In this document: positions 42,398 through 42,529 of the stretch, one piece after another | Layout: the number at the start of each line of letters is the position of its first letter | Numbering within the stretch: position 1 is the first letter of the stretch | Source of the DNA: Isosphaeraceae bacterium | GTDB taxonomy: Bacteria; Planctomycetota; Planctomycetia; Isosphaerales; Isosphaeraceae | Direction: 5' to 3' | Assembly: GCA_025356475.1 (NCBI GenBank) | Contig: JANXSX010000139.1 | Location: forward strand, 1 to 42,529 | Length of the DNA stretch: 42,529 bases | The notes under the pieces: generated by a model | Told to the model about the DNA's origin: nothing | What the model saw: only the letters and a program-made list of their open reading frames with translations | Database searches by the model: none | Position numbers and translations under genes: made by a program

Positions 42398-42529
42398 ATG
42401 CCGACAGTGAGCGTTTTGGGTGAGAAGTCGTTTGAGGTCGCGGCGGGCACGAAACTGGTGCTGGCGATCGAGGATGCAGGGATCGATATCCTGCACCGCT
42501 GCGGCGGACTCGCCAAATGTACGACCTGC
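42398..42529 (+). CDS. 2Fe-2S ferredoxin, N-terminal part (runs off window)
   Basis: The first 44 residues are present: MPTVSVLGEKSFEVAAGTKL, then C-G-G-L-A-K-C-T-T-C at the window end. This is the plant-type [2Fe-2S] cysteine pattern C-G-G-x-A-x-C-x-T-C, with the fourth Cys expected beyond the window. The short beta strands before it fit the ferredoxin fold. It would carry electrons to an unidentified partner. GGGAG lies about ten bases before ATG 42398. It begins 105 bp after the NACHT gene on the same strand; a link to that gene is not implied. Confidence 0.88.
   Translation, partial: MPTVSVLGEKSFEVAAGTKLVLAIEDAGIDILHRCGGLAKCTTC

Noticed and set aside
1-42529. tRNA or rRNA genes
   Set aside because: No cloverleaf with a GGTTCGAATCC-type arm and CCA-like end, and no rRNA sequence, was recognised; small RNAs cannot be excluded by eye.

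Overview
The window comes from a high-GC bacterial chromosome, most likely a planctomycete (Planctomycetota, plausibly Isosphaeraceae-like). Three DUF1559 genes with a pilin-type N-terminus, a serine/threonine kinase with a DWG motif fused to WD40-like repeats beside an ECF sigma factor, and a DUF4058 gene all point there. Placement is inferred from gene families only; no rRNA or tRNA gene was seen.

Layout. (1) 1-8443, accessory genes: two DUF1559 genes (one cut by the window edge), a Cys-rich membrane or exported protein, a GT87-like mannosyltransferase-type membrane protein, a class II Fic protein, a secreted prolyl oligopeptidase, and a DUF4058 gene broken by a one-base frameshift. (2) 8495-11105: an AAA/ABC-type ATPase and an RloB protein, a PARIS/RloAB-like candidate defence pair, bracketed by two 47-bp direct repeats. 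(3) 11134-28630: the S10-spc-alpha ribosomal supercluster behind a promoter-like TTGACA/TACAGT pair. Order: rpsJ rplC rplD rplW rplB rpsS rplV rpsC rplP rpmC rpsQ rplN rplX rplE rpsZ rpsH, a decayed hicBA toxin-antitoxin pair, then rplF rplR rpsE rplO secY map rpmJ rpsM rpsK rpsD rpoA rplQ. rpmD, adk and infA are absent from the places where many bacteria keep them. Gaps between genes are long, and several hold hairpins. (4) 28720-30452: HIT protein, DUF427 protein, NagD-like HAD phosphatase. (5) 30427-36313: a segment bracketed by a perfect 28-bp direct repeat, one copy of which is the 3' end of the HAD gene. It carries an ECF sigma factor plus a kinase-WD40 protein (minus strand) and a DUF1559 gene with an in-frame TAA. 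(6) 36340-42529: a 30-bp perfect palindrome, a DyP-type peroxidase (minus), a small unknown protein, a KAP P-loop NTPase overlapping a NACHT-LRR protein (an NLR-like pair), and the start of a 2Fe-2S ferredoxin.

How it works together. The core is translation and protein export: ribosomal proteins, RNA polymerase alpha, SecY and methionine aminopeptidase. Around it, and once inside it, lie conflict or signalling modules: ATPase-RloB, hicBA, sigma-kinase and KAP-NACHT. Four genes carry inactivating lesions: DUF4058 and hicB have one-base changes at homopolymers, and hicA and a DUF1559 gene have in-frame stops. The most interesting observations are the toxin-antitoxin remnant inside the spc operon, the two direct-repeat-bracketed segments, and the KAP/NACHT-LRR pair with near-identical 69-bp LRR units.
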